Shown here: positions 1 through 7,154 of the stretch, piece after piece
Layout: every line of letters begins with the position of its first letter
Position numbering within the stretch: position 1 is the stretch's first letter
Origin: a virus
DNA length: 39,486 nt
Virus record (IMG/VR): IMGVR_UViG_3300002144_000160
Location: 1 to 39,486 of that record
Strand: one strand, 5' to 3'
The notes under the pieces: generated by a model
Database searches by the model: none
What the model was told of the DNA's origin: nothing
The model's input: the letters and a program-made list of their open reading frames with translations, nothing else
Translations under genes and position numbers: made by a program

Positions 1-2
1 TA

Positions 3-128
3 AAAACCGCAGAAACTAATTTTTATGCTAACCAAACTCATGTAAAAGCCGTTGACAACCTTCGACGAAACACGGGCACGACAAAAGAACAATTAACAAG
101 GATGTTTAACCAATTAAAAACTTATTAA
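3..128 (+). CDS. C-terminal end of an unknown protein (partial)
   Basis: An open frame enters from the left window edge and stops with TAA at 126-128, giving 41 residues that end in LTRMFNQLKTY. The residues are polar and basic and look helical. The stop lies three bases before the next start codon, in the same direction, as expected for a tightly packed operon. There is no start codon in the window and no recognisable motif, so no function is assigned. It is kept because it is in register with the operon layout and has the same codon style as its neighbours. Confidence 0.5.
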   Translation, partial: KTAETNFYANQTHVKAVDNLRRNTGTTKEQLTRMFNQLKTY

Positions 129-131
129 ATT

Positions 132-446
132 ATGGCAAGTATTATGAAAGCAAACATAGATCTAAATAAAATCCCTAAGGATAAGATCTATAAAGGAAAA
201 AAGGGTAGCTATTTACCAATCGTTATTACAATAAACGATGAACTAGGAAACTATGGCGACAGTGGTCCCATAATTGTAGAACAAACTAAAGACGAGCGTG
301 ACGCTAAAGTTGATAAAGTTTATTTAGGTAATGTAAAAATTGTATGGACTAACGGTATAAACGTTGATGCAGCACCTAAAGAAGATGGACAACAGCAATC
401 AGCACCAAGAGCTGCTGTAGTAGAAGACGATGGATTGCCTTTTTAG
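132..446 (+). CDS. Putative single-stranded DNA-binding protein (SSB-like acidic tip)
   Basis: This 104-residue protein has a basic, beta-prone N-terminal half (KGSYLPIVITI, then VYLGNVKIVW) and a disordered Gln/Ala/acidic C-terminus ending in EDDGLPF. The last residues match the acidic tip of bacterial SSB (DDDIPF type), which docks replication partners. Position next to the primase-helicase supports a role in binding single-stranded DNA at the phage fork. At 104 residues it is shorter than cellular SSB (about 170), but phage SSBs vary widely. The start at 132 follows an A/T-rich leader without a Shine-Dalgarno; an in-frame ATG at 144 is the alternative. The OB fold is inferred, not demonstrated. 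Confidence 0.6.
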   Translation: MASIMKANIDLNKIPKDKIYKGKKGSYLPIVITINDELGNYGDSGPIIVEQTKDERDAKVDKVYLGNVKIVWTNGINVDAAPKEDGQQQSAPRAAVVEDDGLPF

Positions 447-541
447 TGACAGAGCAATGCGAAATGTGTAATGAAGTCATGACTAAGTGTGACTTTGATT
501 ATTGCGACATCTGTCCGGACTGCTTAGACGAATCAAATTAA
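446..541 (+). CDS. Tiny CxxC zinc-knuckle-like protein
   Basis: A GTG-started frame of 31 residues overlaps the last base of the SSB-like stop codon (TAGTG). It contains six cysteines, CEMC followed by CDFDYCDICPDC, an arrangement that could bind zinc like a rubredoxin or ribbon knuckle. The overlap with the upstream stop suggests translational coupling, and the rest of the peptide is acidic. An in-frame ATG at 464 would remove the first cysteine, so GTG is preferred. No function is known. The evidence is the cysteine pattern plus the coupling; the frame is short enough that chance cannot be excluded. Confidence 0.45.
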   Translation: MTEQCEMCNEVMTKCDFDYCDICPDCLDESN

Positions 542-553
542 ATTAATCTTATT

Positions 554-585
554 GGGAGTATATAGAAATGTATGCTCCCTTTTTT
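554..585 (+). terminator. Intrinsic terminator or attenuator
   Basis: GGGAGTATAT pairs with GTATGCTCCC (554-563 with 570-579) to make a 10-bp stem, counting two G-T wobbles, with a six-base loop. Six T residues follow at 580-585. It lies between the SSB-like/CxxC genes and the primase-helicase, whose start codon is only 14 bases further on. There is too little room for a new promoter after it, so it probably sets partial read-through rather than ending the unit. Confidence 0.75.
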
Positions 586-599
586 AACCCATATAAATA

Positions 600-2306
600 A
601 TGGTAAGAGAAATCAACGGCTTTGTAATTGACGAGTACAATGTACATAAGCTAGAAGAGAAGACACAAGGTGTATGCCCTATGTGTTCTCATGACCGGAA
701 ACCTAAGAATCAAAAAGCTAAATGTGCTTCTTATGACTGGGATAGAGGTATTGGTACGTGTCACAACTGCAATAAGCCTTTTCAACTGCATACCTTTAAA
801 CGCAAAGGTAAAGCAGAAAAAGTATACGAAAAACCTAAACCCTTTGTCGATGCTGAAGTATCGTCTAAAGTAGTTGAGTGGTTTGGGTCGAGAGGGATCA
901 GTGCTGAAACACTGAAAGATGTAAGAGTAACTGAAGGCCCAACGTATATGCCTCAGACTCAGAAGAATGAAAATGCTATACATTTCAATTACTTCATGGG
1001 CGGTGAATTGACGAACATTAAATACAGAGATGCGCGTAAAAACTTTAAGCTCGTATCTGGCGCTGAAAAAGTGTTCTACAATATAGATGCCACAGTTGGC
1101 TTTGAATATTGTATAATAGTTGAAGGCGAGATGGATGTATTAGCCCTGCACGAAGCGGGTATAACAAACGCTATATCAGTACCGAATGGCGCAACCTTAA
1201 ATAATAATAACCTTGATTATCTTGATAATTGTATTGATTATTTTGAAGACAAAAAGAAGATCATATTAGCTGTTGACACAGACGATGCTGGATTAGCATT
1301 ACAAACTGAGTTAATACGTAGACTAGGATCTGAAGTGTGCTTCATAACAACATTTGAAGATTGTAAGGATGCTAACGAATATTTACAGAAGTATGGAAAA
1401 GAAAGATTATCAGAACGTATTACAGGTGCAAAGCCTGTACCAATGGAGAATGTTACAACGTTTAGGGATATCGAAGACGAAATTACTGAGTTTGTTAGGA
1501 ATGGCTTTACGCCAGGATTTCAAGTTGGGCTGGAAGACTTTGATAATATCTTTTCAACTTATACCGGTCAATTTATTACTGTCACTGGTATACCTTCTTC
1601 CGGTAAGTCTGATTTTGTCGATCAAATGGTTGTGGGGTATAACAAACGCTACAATTGGAAAACAGCGTATGCTTCGCCTGAAAATGTACCGACCTTTTTA
1701 CACGCGCATAAGTTAATGCGTAAACACTGGGAGGGTATGCCTACCAAAACAGATATTGGAGGAGACAAGTGGAATCAGATAGCGGATCACTGTAATGTAA
1801 ATTACTTTCACATCGACATGGAAAGATACTCTTTAGAAGCCGTACTTAAGAAGGGTGCAGAGCTTGTTAAGCGCAAAGGTATTAAATGTTTAGTAATAGA
1901 TCCGTTCAACAAGGTAAGAGATATAGATGCTACTAGTGACGACGTCAACAGATATACTATGGATTACTTAACTAAAATAGAAGTCTTTGCTAAGAAGTAC
2001 GATGTACTTGTGTTCGTAGTTGCTCACCCCACTAAAATGTATAAGAATCAAAAGACGGGTGAAATTGAAGAGCCTACAATGTATTCTATTAAAGGTGGAG
2101 GAGAATGGTACGATGCTAGTTATCACGGGCTATTAGTCCACAGAGACTACGAAGCTAACACTGTTAAAGTAAAAGTACTTAAGTGTAAGTTTCAAAATCT
2201 AGGTACTAACGGAGCTGAAACGCATTTCACCTGGGAAAAGAATAGTGGTTGTTATATACCGCTAAACAAACCAGAGGGAGAAAAAATGCCTTGGGAGAAT
2301 GGCTAA
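600..2306 (+). CDS. Primase-helicase, T7 gp4/Twinkle type
   Basis: The 568-residue protein has the order of T7 gp4: an N-terminal zinc motif (CPMC at 26-29 and CHNC at 54-57), a TOPRIM primase core (IVEGEMD with E175; AVDTDDAG with D226 and D228), and a RecA-fold hexameric helicase with Walker A GIPSSGKS (330-337, K336) and Walker B LVIDPFNKV at about 430. Length matches T7 gp4 (566). It would unwind the phage fork and lay RNA primers. The start at 600 has an A/T-rich leader (ATATAAATA) and follows a terminator hairpin. The stop overlaps the next gene by 8 bases. The partner polymerase must lie outside the window. Confidence 0.95.
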   Translation: MVREINGFVIDEYNVHKLEEKTQGVCPMCSHDRKPKNQKAKCASYDWDRGIGTCHNCNKPFQLHTFKRKGKAEKVYEKPKPFVDAEVSSKVVEWFGSRGISAETLKDVRVTEGPTYMPQTQKNENAIHFNYFMGGELTNIKYRDARKNFKLVSGAEKVFYNIDATVGFEYCIIVEGEMDVLALHEAGITNAISVPNGATLNNNNLDYLDNCIDYFEDKKKIILAVDTDDAGLALQTELIRRLGSEVCFITTFEDCKDANEYLQKYGKERLSERITGAKPVPMENVTTFRDIEDEITEFVRNGFTPGFQVGLEDFDNIFSTYTGQFITVTGIPSSGKSDFVDQMVVGYNKRYNWKTAYASPENVPTFLHAHKLMRKHWEGMPTKTDIGGDKWNQIADHCNVNYFHIDMERYSLEAVLKKGAELVKRKGIKCLVIDPFNKVRDIDATSDDVNRYTMDYLTKIEVFAKKYDVLVFVVAHPTKMYKNQKTGEIEEPTMYSIKGGGEWYDASYHGLLVHRDYEANTVKVKVLKCKFQNLGTNGAETHFTWEKNSGCYIPLNKPEGEKMPWENG

Positions 2307-2553
2307 AGCTAAAGTAAGTATGATGGGTAAGCACAACCCAAACGAAGAAGAAGAAGCTGCAAGACGTTGGTGTATTGATAATAATATAAGAATATCACCT
2401 TCTGCGGTAGGCGCCGGAACACCTACCAGATGGATATTAGTATTAGATCTCAATGGCAAGATAGTTAACGGTCCTGATCAACTTGCTAAAAACGAAGTGT
2501 GGATTAAAATGTACGAGTATTATATGTATTACTATAAAAAATCAAATCAATGA
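2299..2553 (+). CDS. Conserved-looking hypothetical protein
   Basis: An 84-residue protein that begins inside the last codons of the primase-helicase (8-base overlap), with its stop overlapping the next start by 4 bases (ATGA). The middle part (PTRWILVLDLNGKIVNG) looks like a two-stranded beta hairpin, and the C-terminus is rich in Tyr and Lys (YEYYMYYYKK). No catalytic motif is visible. Coupled translation with the helicase and the MazG-like gene suggests a replication or nucleotide-metabolism accessory role, but this is only from context. Confidence 0.75.
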   Translation: MAKAKVSMMGKHNPNEEEEAARRWCIDNNIRISPSAVGAGTPTRWILVLDLNGKIVNGPDQLAKNEVWIKMYEYYMYYYKKSNQ

Positions 2554-2762
2554 AAACAAAAGAAGTAACATTTAGAGATCCAATTATTGAAAAAGTATGC
2601 GATCAACTAGTAAGCAGATCCGATGTAGGATATAAAAAGTATGGTGTAACCTTAGACGAAGATGTGCCGGACTTACAGAAGTGGTTACAACACTTACAAG
2701 AAGAACTATTAGACGCAGCTAACTACGTAGAAAAACTAAAAAGTGTATTAAGCAATGATTAA
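2550..2762 (+). CDS. Small MazG-like (all-alpha NTP pyrophosphohydrolase-like) protein
   Basis: This 70-residue helical protein has the pattern RSxVGYKKYGVTL, then WLQHLQEELLDAANYVEKL. The EELLDAANY helix matches the ExxD metal-binding helix of MazG/dCTPase-type enzymes that hydrolyse NTPs to NMP and pyrophosphate. The first EExxE helix of a full MazG is not obvious, so it may be a minimal form or may work as an oligomer. It overlaps the thymidylate synthase homologue by 8 bases, which places it in nucleotide-pool control. If it acts on dCTP it would supply dCMP to the next enzyme; that substrate is inference. Confidence 0.6.
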   Translation: MKTKEVTFRDPIIEKVCDQLVSRSDVGYKKYGVTLDEDVPDLQKWLQHLQEELLDAANYVEKLKSVLSND

Positions 2763-3591
2763 TATAGAGAGAGAATACAGAAAACTTATGTACGATATCC
2801 TTGCTACAGGCAAAGATAAGTCAGATAGAACAGGTACAGGCACAAAGTCTGTGTTTGGTAGAACTATCCAGCACGATATGAGCGAAGGATTTCCTATGTT
2901 AACATCTAAAAAAGTCAGCTTCAATGCTGCAAGAACTGAATTGCTGTGGATATTAAACGGTAGAACAGATCTAAAGTATCTTGAAGACAATGGCGTTAAA
3001 TACTGGAGGCCTGATTACGAACGCTCAGGTAGAACAGATGAAACGTTAGGTCCAGTATACGGCAAGCAATGGCGCGATTTTAACGGCGTAGATCAACTAG
3101 ACGAGCTTGTGTATAGCATTAAGCTAGAACCAGATTCAAGACGTCTTATGGTTAGCGCATGGAATCCAGCTGAGCTTGATAATATGGTTTTGCCTCCGTG
3201 TCATTACGGTTTTCAAGTCTATATTAATGACGGTGTTATGGATCTTATGTGGCAACAACGATCTGCCGATGTGTTTTTAGGATTACCTTACGATATTGCA
3301 ATGTACGGATTACTATTAGAAATGTTAGCCAAGGGTGCTGATTTAAAGCCCGGACGTTTAATTGGTCAACTTGGTGATTGCCATTTGTATAACAACCACT
3401 TAGACCAAGCTAAAGAATTTTTAGATAGACCAATAAGAGCAACACCCCAGTTAGAATTGACGCAAGGTATATTTCATTCAGATGGGGCATTACATAGTAG
3501 TGCTCTTTATATACCCGGAAGTCAAGAAATTAAATTAGTTAATTATAACCCCCTGCCAGCTATAAAAGCTCCCTTGAGCGTTGGCAACTAA
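2755..3591 (+). CDS. thyA: Thymidylate synthase family enzyme (ThyA-like), possibly acting on dCMP
   Basis: A 278-residue ThyA-fold enzyme of full family length. Conserved features are the phosphate-binding segment SDRTGTGT near the N-terminus, GPVYGKQWR, the catalytic cysteine in PPCHYGFQ (C149), QRSADVFLGLP (169-178), GDCHLYNNH and the C-terminal YNPLPAIKAP folate segment. Family members methylate dUMP with methylene-tetrahydrofolate. The residue equivalent to E. coli Asn177, which reads the uracil ring, is Asp (D180). The alignment from the catalytic cysteine is gap-free with a constant offset of 3. Asp at this site is found in T4 dCMP hydroxymethylase, and Asn-to-Asp mutants of thymidylate synthase prefer dCMP. 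The product may therefore be 5-methyl- or 5-hydroxymethyl-dCMP. Family membership is certain; the substrate is inferred. Confidence 0.95.
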   Translation: MINIEREYRKLMYDILATGKDKSDRTGTGTKSVFGRTIQHDMSEGFPMLTSKKVSFNAARTELLWILNGRTDLKYLEDNGVKYWRPDYERSGRTDETLGPVYGKQWRDFNGVDQLDELVYSIKLEPDSRRLMVSAWNPAELDNMVLPPCHYGFQVYINDGVMDLMWQQRSADVFLGLPYDIAMYGLLLEMLAKGADLKPGRLIGQLGDCHLYNNHLDQAKEFLDRPIRATPQLELTQGIFHSDGALHSSALYIPGSQEIKLVNYNPLPAIKAPLSVGN

Positions 3592-3603
3592 AACAATTAA
3601 ATT

Positions 3604-4476
3604 ATGAGTAAATCAAAAAGATATTATCTATACCACGTTAAAGGTTTAAAAATAGGAGTAACAAGTAACGTGAAGCGAAGAGTTGAAGAAGAGCAAGGAT
3701 TTGCACCGGGTGAGTACGAAATACTAGCTAGCAGTGCGGACAAAGAAATAATTTCTAATATGGAATTTGATCAGCAAAGAAAGTTTGGTTATTCAACAGA
3801 TAGAGAAAGCTACGCTCAAGTCACTAGGCCAAAGCAGCCGTATGCTGGTGATAAGCCTAATGTAACAGATCAAACAATTACCTTCCCGTGTCCCATAGTA
3901 AAGCTAGACGAGTGGATGCGGTCTAAGTTACCTTTATCTATAACAATACCGAACAAAGGAGTTGCTTTAATAACGTTAGAAAATATAAACGAAGTTATGG
4001 ATCTTGTTCAAACTTCTCAATGGCGCAAAGAAAGATGTTATATATACAACAATAAATTGTATGCAGCGTGCAAAGAGCAAACTACACAGGGATCAAACGA
4101 TTTTATGAGTATGACAGTTAATGAGCCGTCTTACGCCTACGACTACCAGCCACCGGCAGTTACAGCAACATGCAACAAGTGTATATTCCCTAAGATACGT
4201 GAGTGGGCAAAAGAGCGCGGTATATTTGACAAAGGCGATGCTAAAACACAATACGTAAAGCTGATGGAAGAAGCTGGAGAAGTTGCTAGAGCTATACTAA
4301 AGAATGATACGTCTGAGATAAAAGACGGTATTGGTGATATGGTTGTTGTTTTAACCAACTTAGCGCACTTGTCAGGTCTTACTATAGAAGAATGTATTGA
4401 GTCCGCTTATGATGTTATAAGCAAGCGCAAGGGTGCAATGGTTAACGGATCTTTTGTTAAGAATGAAACGCTTTAA
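3604..4476 (+). CDS. GIY-YIG-like N-domain fused to MazG nucleotide pyrophosphohydrolase
   Basis: A 290-residue two-domain protein. Residues 1-70 (YYLYHVKGLKIGVTSNVKRR and following) resemble GIY-YIG/T5orf172-type nuclease domains, with the second strand KIGVT and an Arg pair. The middle (about 80-160, with TFPCPIVKL) is a module I recall following such domains in phages. Residues about 195-285 form a MazG domain: KLMEEAGEVARAIL carries the EExxE helix and EIKDGIGDMVVVL the ExxD helix, the metal-binding set for NTP to NMP plus pyrophosphate. It sits 12 bases after the ThyA-like gene. The GIY-YIG assignment is weaker than MazG because a clear catalytic Glu is not evident; the domain could bind DNA without cutting it. 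Confidence 0.85.
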   Translation: MSKSKRYYLYHVKGLKIGVTSNVKRRVEEEQGFAPGEYEILASSADKEIISNMEFDQQRKFGYSTDRESYAQVTRPKQPYAGDKPNVTDQTITFPCPIVKLDEWMRSKLPLSITIPNKGVALITLENINEVMDLVQTSQWRKERCYIYNNKLYAACKEQTTQGSNDFMSMTVNEPSYAYDYQPPAVTATCNKCIFPKIREWAKERGIFDKGDAKTQYVKLMEEAGEVARAILKNDTSEIKDGIGDMVVVLTNLAHLSGLTIEECIESAYDVISKRKGAMVNGSFVKNETL

Positions 4477-4918
4477 AAAGTCAAAGAATAAAGGTCCTGT
4501 CCGCGCTAAAAAAGCTAGTGCCGACGGGATCCAATTCAGATCAGGACTTGAGAAGCATACCTACTTAGCACTTAAAGCCACCAACCTGTTTGAATTGTAC
4601 GAAGACGAAGTATTTAAAACCTTAGAAGGTTTCACATTCCCTAATGAATCTATTGAAAAACAATCTAATGGCAAGGGAGAGTTTAAAAACCGAGGGGCTA
4701 AAAAAATACTAGGCATTAAATACACACCAGATTTTACTGGTTATGATTACATAATCGAATGCAAAGGAAGAGCTAACGAACAATTTCCTTTACGTTGGAA
4801 ACTATTTAAAAGATGGTGTGTTAATAATGGAGAAACTAGAACACTATATAAACCTCAGAATCAAGCAGATGTAGCTGAAATGATAAAACTTATATTAGAT
4901 GGTAGAAAACAAAAATAA
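4463..4918 (+). CDS. PD-(D/E)XK nuclease (endonuclease I / resolvase-like)
   Basis: The protein is 151 residues from the ATG at 4463, chosen because the upstream in-frame ATG at 4433 would add a Leu-rich stretch and overlap the MazG gene by 44 bases instead of 14. After a Lys/Arg-rich start come FRSGLEKHTYLAL (helix with Glu), YTPDFTGYDYIIECKGR (the PD...ECK metal and catalytic motif) and FPLRWKLFKRW. The arrangement matches phage endonucleases such as T7 gp3 (Holliday-junction resolvase) and related small PDDEXK proteins. Likely jobs are resolving replication branches or degrading host DNA. Family confidence is high; the exact substrate is unknown. Confidence 0.82.
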   Translation: MKRFKKSKNKGPVRAKKASADGIQFRSGLEKHTYLALKATNLFELYEDEVFKTLEGFTFPNESIEKQSNGKGEFKNRGAKKILGIKYTPDFTGYDYIIECKGRANEQFPLRWKLFKRWCVNNGETRTLYKPQNQADVAEMIKLILDGRKQK

Positions 4919-5054
4919 TAAATACCTAGCTAGAAAAGCTTACGGTGAACGACAAATAGACAAGTGGGTAAAATGGTCCTGGGCAAACACTGGTCAAATA
5001 TCCTGGAGAGAGTTAGTAAAAAAACAGAATGAGTTTAACATTAAAGTTTATTAA
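4899..5054 (+). CDS. Small basic hypothetical protein
   Basis: A 51-residue frame that starts inside the end of the nuclease gene (20-base overlap) and stops directly before the ATG of the next small gene. It is rich in Lys, Asn and Trp (DKWVKWSWANTGQISW). No motif was recognised. The gap-free fit between its neighbours on the same strand argues that it is a real gene. Confidence 0.6.
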   Translation: MVENKNNKYLARKAYGERQIDKWVKWSWANTGQISWRELVKKQNEFNIKVY

Positions 5055-5210
5055 ATGAAAGAAAAACCAGCAATTTTTGGAATCAGTGCAGGTTTCTATC
5101 CCGGAATACTATTCGGAATGAGAACCTATCCTGGCCCGCAGTCAACACAGTATGTTATATACATACCCTTTTTAGATTTAGCAATAACAAAATTTCACCC
5201 AGAAGAGTAA
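5055..5210 (+). CDS. Small hypothetical protein preceding the RNR
   Basis: A 51-residue frame beginning right after the stop of the previous small gene and ending right before the RNR start (TAA then ATG with no gap). The sequence is Gly/Pro/aromatic-rich (FGISAGFYPGILFGMRTYPG, then QYVIYIPFLDLAI) and looks beta-structured and globular rather than a membrane helix. Function is unknown. Direct abutment with nrdJ suggests translational coupling. Confidence 0.6.
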   Translation: MKEKPAIFGISAGFYPGILFGMRTYPGPQSTQYVIYIPFLDLAITKFHPEE

Positions 5211-7073
5211 ATGAATTTATCAAACAAAATATTATCAGACATTACAGTGTACATGAAGTATGCGAAGTATATACCAGAAACAAAACGCCGCGAAACGTGG
5301 GAGCAATTAGTTGGCCGTAATGAGGCCATGCATATAAAGAAATTTCCGGAACTTAAAGAAGAAATAAAAACAGCCTATGAAGATGTGTATAGCAAAAACA
5401 TATTACCGTCTATGCGAAGTCTGCAGTTTGGCGGAAAACCTATCGAGATATCTCCTAACAGGATTTATAACTGTGCTTACTTACCAATTGAATCCGTAGC
5501 TGCTTTTAGCGAAACGATGTTCTTATTGTTAGGTGGAACAGGGGTAGGTTACTCAGTGCAACAGCATCACGTAGACAAATTACCAGCAATTACTGTGCCA
5601 TTTAAAAAACGTACTAAAAGATTTTTAGTAATGGATTCAATCGAAGGTTGGGCAGATGCAATTAAATTTTGTATGAAGTCTTATCTTGGTAACAAAAGAT
5701 CTTCTAAAATAGAGTTTGATTACTCAGACATTAGACCTAAAGGAGCAAGACTTGTAACATCAGGAGGTAAAGCACCTGGTCCTCAGCCGCTTAAAGAATG
5801 TATCGTAAAGATCATGGGCATAATGGACAGTAAGAAAGACGGTGAATACTTAACAACAGTTGAGGCACACGATATTATATGTCACATTGCTGATTCAGTT
5901 TTAGCTGGAGGTATTAGAAGAGCCGCTTTAATCGCGTTGTTTTCGTCTACAGATGATGCGATGATCGGATGTAAGTCAGGAGATTGGTGGGAGAAAAATC
6001 CACAAAGAGGTAGAGCTAATAACTCGGCAGTATTAATACGTCAGAAGCTAACCAAAGAATTCTTTTTAGGATTGTGGAAACGCATTGAGCTATCAGGATC
6101 AGGAGAACCCGGTTTCTATTTAAGCAAAGACAAAGATTGGGGAACAAACCCATGCTGTGAAATTGCATTGAGACCATACCAATTCTGTAACTTATGTGAA
6201 GTTAATGCATCGGAAATTGATAGTCAAGAAGAATTTGATAGAAGAGTTAAGCATGCATCGTTCATAGGAACAATACAAGCCTCATACACGAGCTTTCATT
6301 ATCTTAGAGGAATTTGGCAAGAGACAACAGAAAAGGATGCTTTAATTGGCGTTTCTATGACAGGTATCGGATCTGGTGCAGTGCTAAAATTAGATATGAA
6401 GAAAGCCGCTAAGATCGTTAATAAAGAAAACAACAGGGTTGCAAAGCTAATAGGTATTAATCCTTCCGCTAGAACAACAACTGTTAAACCTGCAGGCACA
6501 ACCTCTTTAACGTTAGGAACCTCATCAGGTATTCACGCTTGGCACAATGATTACTATGTACGTAGAATCCGTGTAGGTAAGAATGAATCGATGTACAAGT
6601 TTCTTATAGAAAACCATCCGGAATTAGTTGAAGACGAATACTTCAGACCTCATGACACAGGAGTTATTAGTATACCACAAAAAGCGCCTGATGGGTCTAT
6701 TCTTAGAACAGAATCACCAGTTGATTTGTTGGAACGCATAAAAACTGTATCACAAGAATGGGTTGCTCCAGGGCACAGAGACGGTGCTAACCGCCATAAC
6801 ATATCAGCTACCATTAGTATCAGAGATGATGAGTGGGAAATGATTGGCGATTGGATGTGGGATAATAAAGAATTTTACAATGGTTTATCTGTATTGCCTT
6901 ATAACGGTGGTACTTATGTTCAAGCCCCCTTTGAGGATATAACCAAAGAAAAATACGAAGAGTTAATGGCAACATTACAAAATGTAAATGTAGCCACTAT
7001 TGAAGAGGACGATGATGAAACTGATTTGTCTGGTGAGTTAGCGTGCGCAGGGGGTGCATGTGAGATCACTTAA
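5211..7073 (+). CDS. nrdJ: Adenosylcobalamin-dependent (class II) ribonucleotide reductase, monomeric type
   Basis: A 620-residue enzyme of the Lactobacillus leichmannii RTPR type, reducing ribonucleotides to deoxyribonucleotides with a coenzyme-B12-generated thiyl radical. Visible parts are IYNCAYLPI (C88, matching RTPR C119), the active-site loop NPCCEI (C315 and E317, matching the radical Cys408 and Glu410), a cysteine 11 residues later (C326, matching C419), TTVKPAGTTSL, and a C-terminal relay CAGGAC (C612 and C617, the same spacing as RTPR C731 and C736). It is shorter than RTPR (739), as is common in phages. RTPR-type enzymes usually have NPCGEI; here the Gly is a second Cys. It is the last gene of the + unit, with a terminator 8 bases after the stop. 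Confidence 0.95.
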   Translation: MNLSNKILSDITVYMKYAKYIPETKRRETWEQLVGRNEAMHIKKFPELKEEIKTAYEDVYSKNILPSMRSLQFGGKPIEISPNRIYNCAYLPIESVAAFSETMFLLLGGTGVGYSVQQHHVDKLPAITVPFKKRTKRFLVMDSIEGWADAIKFCMKSYLGNKRSSKIEFDYSDIRPKGARLVTSGGKAPGPQPLKECIVKIMGIMDSKKDGEYLTTVEAHDIICHIADSVLAGGIRRAALIALFSSTDDAMIGCKSGDWWEKNPQRGRANNSAVLIRQKLTKEFFLGLWKRIELSGSGEPGFYLSKDKDWGTNPCCEIALRPYQFCNLCEVNASEIDSQEEFDRRVKHASFIGTIQASYTSFHYLRGIWQETTEKDALIGVSMTGIGSGAVLKLDMKKAAKIVNKENNRVAKLIGINPSARTTTVKPAGTTSLTLGTSSGIHAWHNDYYVRRIRVGKNESMYKFLIENHPELVEDEYFRPHDTGVISIPQKAPDGSILRTESPVDLLERIKTVSQEWVAPGHRDGANRHNISATISIRDDEWEMIGDWMWDNKEFYNGLSVLPYNGGTYVQAPFEDITKEKYEELMATLQNVNVATIEEDDDETDLSGELACAGGACEIT

Positions 7074-7080
7074 TTAAATC

Positions 7081-7114
7081 AAAAAAGCCGACACTTAATT
7101 GCGTCGGCTTTTTT
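7081..7114. terminator. Bidirectional intrinsic terminator between converging units
   Basis: GCCGAC at 7087-7092 pairs with GTCGGC at 7103-7108 around a ten-base loop. Six A residues precede the stem (7081-7086) and six T residues follow it (7109-7114), so either strand gives a hairpin plus U-run. It stands 8 bases after the RNR stop and 41 bases beyond the last - strand gene, and ends both units. Confidence 0.93.
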
Positions 7115-7154
7115 ATTATAGAATTTTCGAGGTGTGGTTGCCTGTTGTGTAATT

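Noticed and set aside
4433-4462. Upstream ATG start for the PD-(D/E)XK nuclease
   Set aside because: It would add ten hydrophobic residues and overlap the MazG gene by 44 bases; the ATG at 4463 gives a typical basic phage-protein start.
5211-7073. Intein or intron in the RNR gene
   Set aside because: The reading frame is shorter than RTPR and all motifs follow at normal spacing; no insertion is seen.
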